NCBI GenBank assembly: GCA_028290805.1
Contig: JAQGJA010000022.1
Location: forward strand, 1 to 5,669
DNA length: 5,669 nt
DNA from: Alphaproteobacteria bacterium
GTDB lineage: Bacteria > Pseudomonadota > Alphaproteobacteria > Micavibrionales > SZUA-601
Direction of reading: 5' to 3'
Shown here: positions 4,875 through 5,669 of the stretch, in pieces
Layout: each line of letters opens with the position of its first letter
How positions within the stretch are numbered: position 1 is the first letter of the stretch
Position numbers and translations under genes: made by a program
The notes under the pieces: generated by a model
Told to the model about the DNA's origin: nothing
What the model saw: the letters and a program-made list of their open reading frames with translations, nothing else
Databases searched by the model: none

Positions 4875-5477
4875 ATGATCGAAAAACTAACCGAATATAT
4901 GCGCCGTTTTGCGCATCATCCCTATGCCGCTATATGGCTGTTTTTATATGCAGTAATTGAAAGCGTCATCTTTCCGGTACCACCCGATGTGCTATTAGTG
5001 CCATTGGCGCTGGCGAATCCCAACCGAGCCGTGTTTTTTGCGACGATCGCAGCTATTGGGTCCGTTGTCGGCGGGATGGCAGGCTATGCCATCGGTTACT
5101 TTGCTTTTGAACCCATCGCGTTGCCGGTCCTGCGTTGGATGTGCCAATATTCGACTACAGCATGTCCAGAGACTTTCGTGCCCATGCTGGAAAGGTTGTT
5201 TGAAAAGCACGGGGTTTGGGTCGTCGGTGTTTCGGCCATGTCGCCGGTGATTCCCTATCGCTTCACTATTCTGGCAGCGGGTCTTGCGCATATGGCGTTA
5301 GTGCCTTTTATCATTGTGTCCTTGCTGGCGCACTGGCTGCGCTATGCCTTGGTTTCGGTGCTTACAGCGCGCCTTGGGCCTGCCGCCATCGGACTGGTCA
5401 GCAAGCGCCTGCCGCTGGCTTTTGCTGCAACCGGGGCGATTGCACTGGTAATCTATTTGTTGTTTCAATATATTTGA
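4875..5477 (+). CDS. DedA/VTT-domain integral membrane protein, YqaA-like
   Basis: Seen: 200 residues, strongly hydrophobic, with membrane or re-entrant segments near 17-46, 52-80, 115-135, 140-165 and 180-198. The pattern AVIESVIFPVPPDVLLVPLA (26-45), IGSVVGGMAGYAIG (61-74) and SAMSPVIPYRFTILAAG (120-136) is that of the VTT (SNARE-associated) family, best matching the YqaA branch. Known: DedA proteins act in the inner membrane in lipid carrier or phospholipid flipping and in envelope or proton-motive-force homeostasis; the substrate of YqaA-type members is not established. Glu29, Asp38 and Arg129 are the sort of charged residues found essential in DedA relatives (inferred). The ATG has no clear ribosome site, so the start is less certain; Met9 is an alternative. 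A transporter gene follows 21-24 bp downstream. Confidence 0.88.
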   Translation: MIEKLTEYMRRFAHHPYAAIWLFLYAVIESVIFPVPPDVLLVPLALANPNRAVFFATIAAIGSVVGGMAGYAIGYFAFEPIALPVLRWMCQYSTTACPETFVPMLERLFEKHGVWVVGVSAMSPVIPYRFTILAAGLAHMALVPFIIVSLLAHWLRYALVSVLTARLGPAAIGLVSKRLPLAFAATGAIALVIYLLFQYI

Positions 5478-5498
5478 CGGCTCGACATGGGGAGATAA

Positions 5499-5669
5499 AT
5501 GATGGATGGATTTTTTGCAGACTGGTCCTTGCTGGTAGCCGTATTTTTCCTGGCCCTGCTTTCGCCGGGACCCGATTTCGTTATTGCCGTGCGCAATTCT
5601 GTGCTGTATTCGCGCCGGACCGGAATTTTTACCGCAATCGGTTTCGCCTTGGGCGTCAGCGTACATGTC
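5499..5669 (+). CDS. LysE/RhtB-family exporter, N-terminal 57 residues (runs off right edge)
   Basis: The LysE/RhtB family exports amino acids and related small molecules across the inner membrane by proton exchange. Seen: a first membrane helix (about 9-22) ending in the family motif LSPGPDFVIAVRNSVLYSRR (21-40), then GIFTAIGFALGVSVHV, the start of helix two. Two ATG codons stand in tandem (5499 and 5502); GGGGAG at 5489-5494 is 4 nt from the first and 7 nt from the second, so the second may be the real start. The 21-nt gap after the VTT-domain gene suggests co-transcription. About 150 residues are missing to the right, and the substrate cannot be predicted. Confidence 0.9.
   Translation, partial: MMDGFFADWSLLVAVFFLALLSPGPDFVIAVRNSVLYSRRTGIFTAIGFALGVSVHV

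Noticed and set aside
5298..5666. Minus-strand open frame opposite the VTT-domain and exporter genes
   Set aside because: Its translation is rich in Gln, His, Arg and Cys without any family pattern, typical of the complement of hydrophobic membrane-protein genes.

Overview
The window looks like the chromosome of an alphaproteobacterium with roughly balanced base composition. Three things point there: the protein sequences of RecA and the flagellar genes; a free-standing FlhB C-terminal-domain gene next to flgB-flgC-fliE-fliQ-fliR, an arrangement I associate with that class; and paired palindromes of the CTGAACTTGTTTCAG type, which I recall as common dispersed repeats in such genomes. I cannot name a genus.

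Positions 1-3453 are a flagellar basal-body and export locus in two divergent halves. The left half reads on the minus strand: a free-standing FlhB C-terminal domain gene (710-1060), a pair of inverted palindromes, fliO (293-586), and the first 100 codons of fliP, which runs off the left edge. The right half reads on the plus strand: flgB, flgC, fliE (proximal rod and its adaptor to the MS ring), then a very strong hairpin, then fliQ and fliR (export gate). FliO, FliP, FliQ and FliR assemble the type III export gate; FlgB, FlgC and FliE form the first axial structures exported through it. A textbook sigma-54 promoter for flgB lies inside the FlhB-like gene at 1015-1030. Full-length flhB, often found after fliR, is absent: fliR ends at 3453 and is followed by a terminator.

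Positions 3454-4717 are housekeeping: recA on the minus strand, convergent with fliR and sharing a short intergenic space with a rho-independent terminator, and directly upstream of it a complete tRNA-Leu(CAA) gene with encoded CCA. The recA -10 hexamer starts about 9 bp after the tRNA end and is flanked by two degenerate halves of an alphaproteobacterial LexA box.

Positions 4718-4874 are an AT-rich non-coding stretch carrying the tRNA promoter and the leader of the next gene. From 4875 a DedA/VTT-family (YqaA-like) membrane protein gene is followed, 21-24 bp later, by the first 56-57 codons of a LysE/RhtB-family exporter that runs off the right edge.

I found no undescribed multi-gene system. 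The most interesting points are regulatory or structural: the embedded sigma-54 promoter, the palindrome pair with compensatory base swap, the 18-19 bp perfect hairpin without a U-tract, a possibly leaderless fliQ, and the possible LexA site on the recA -10.
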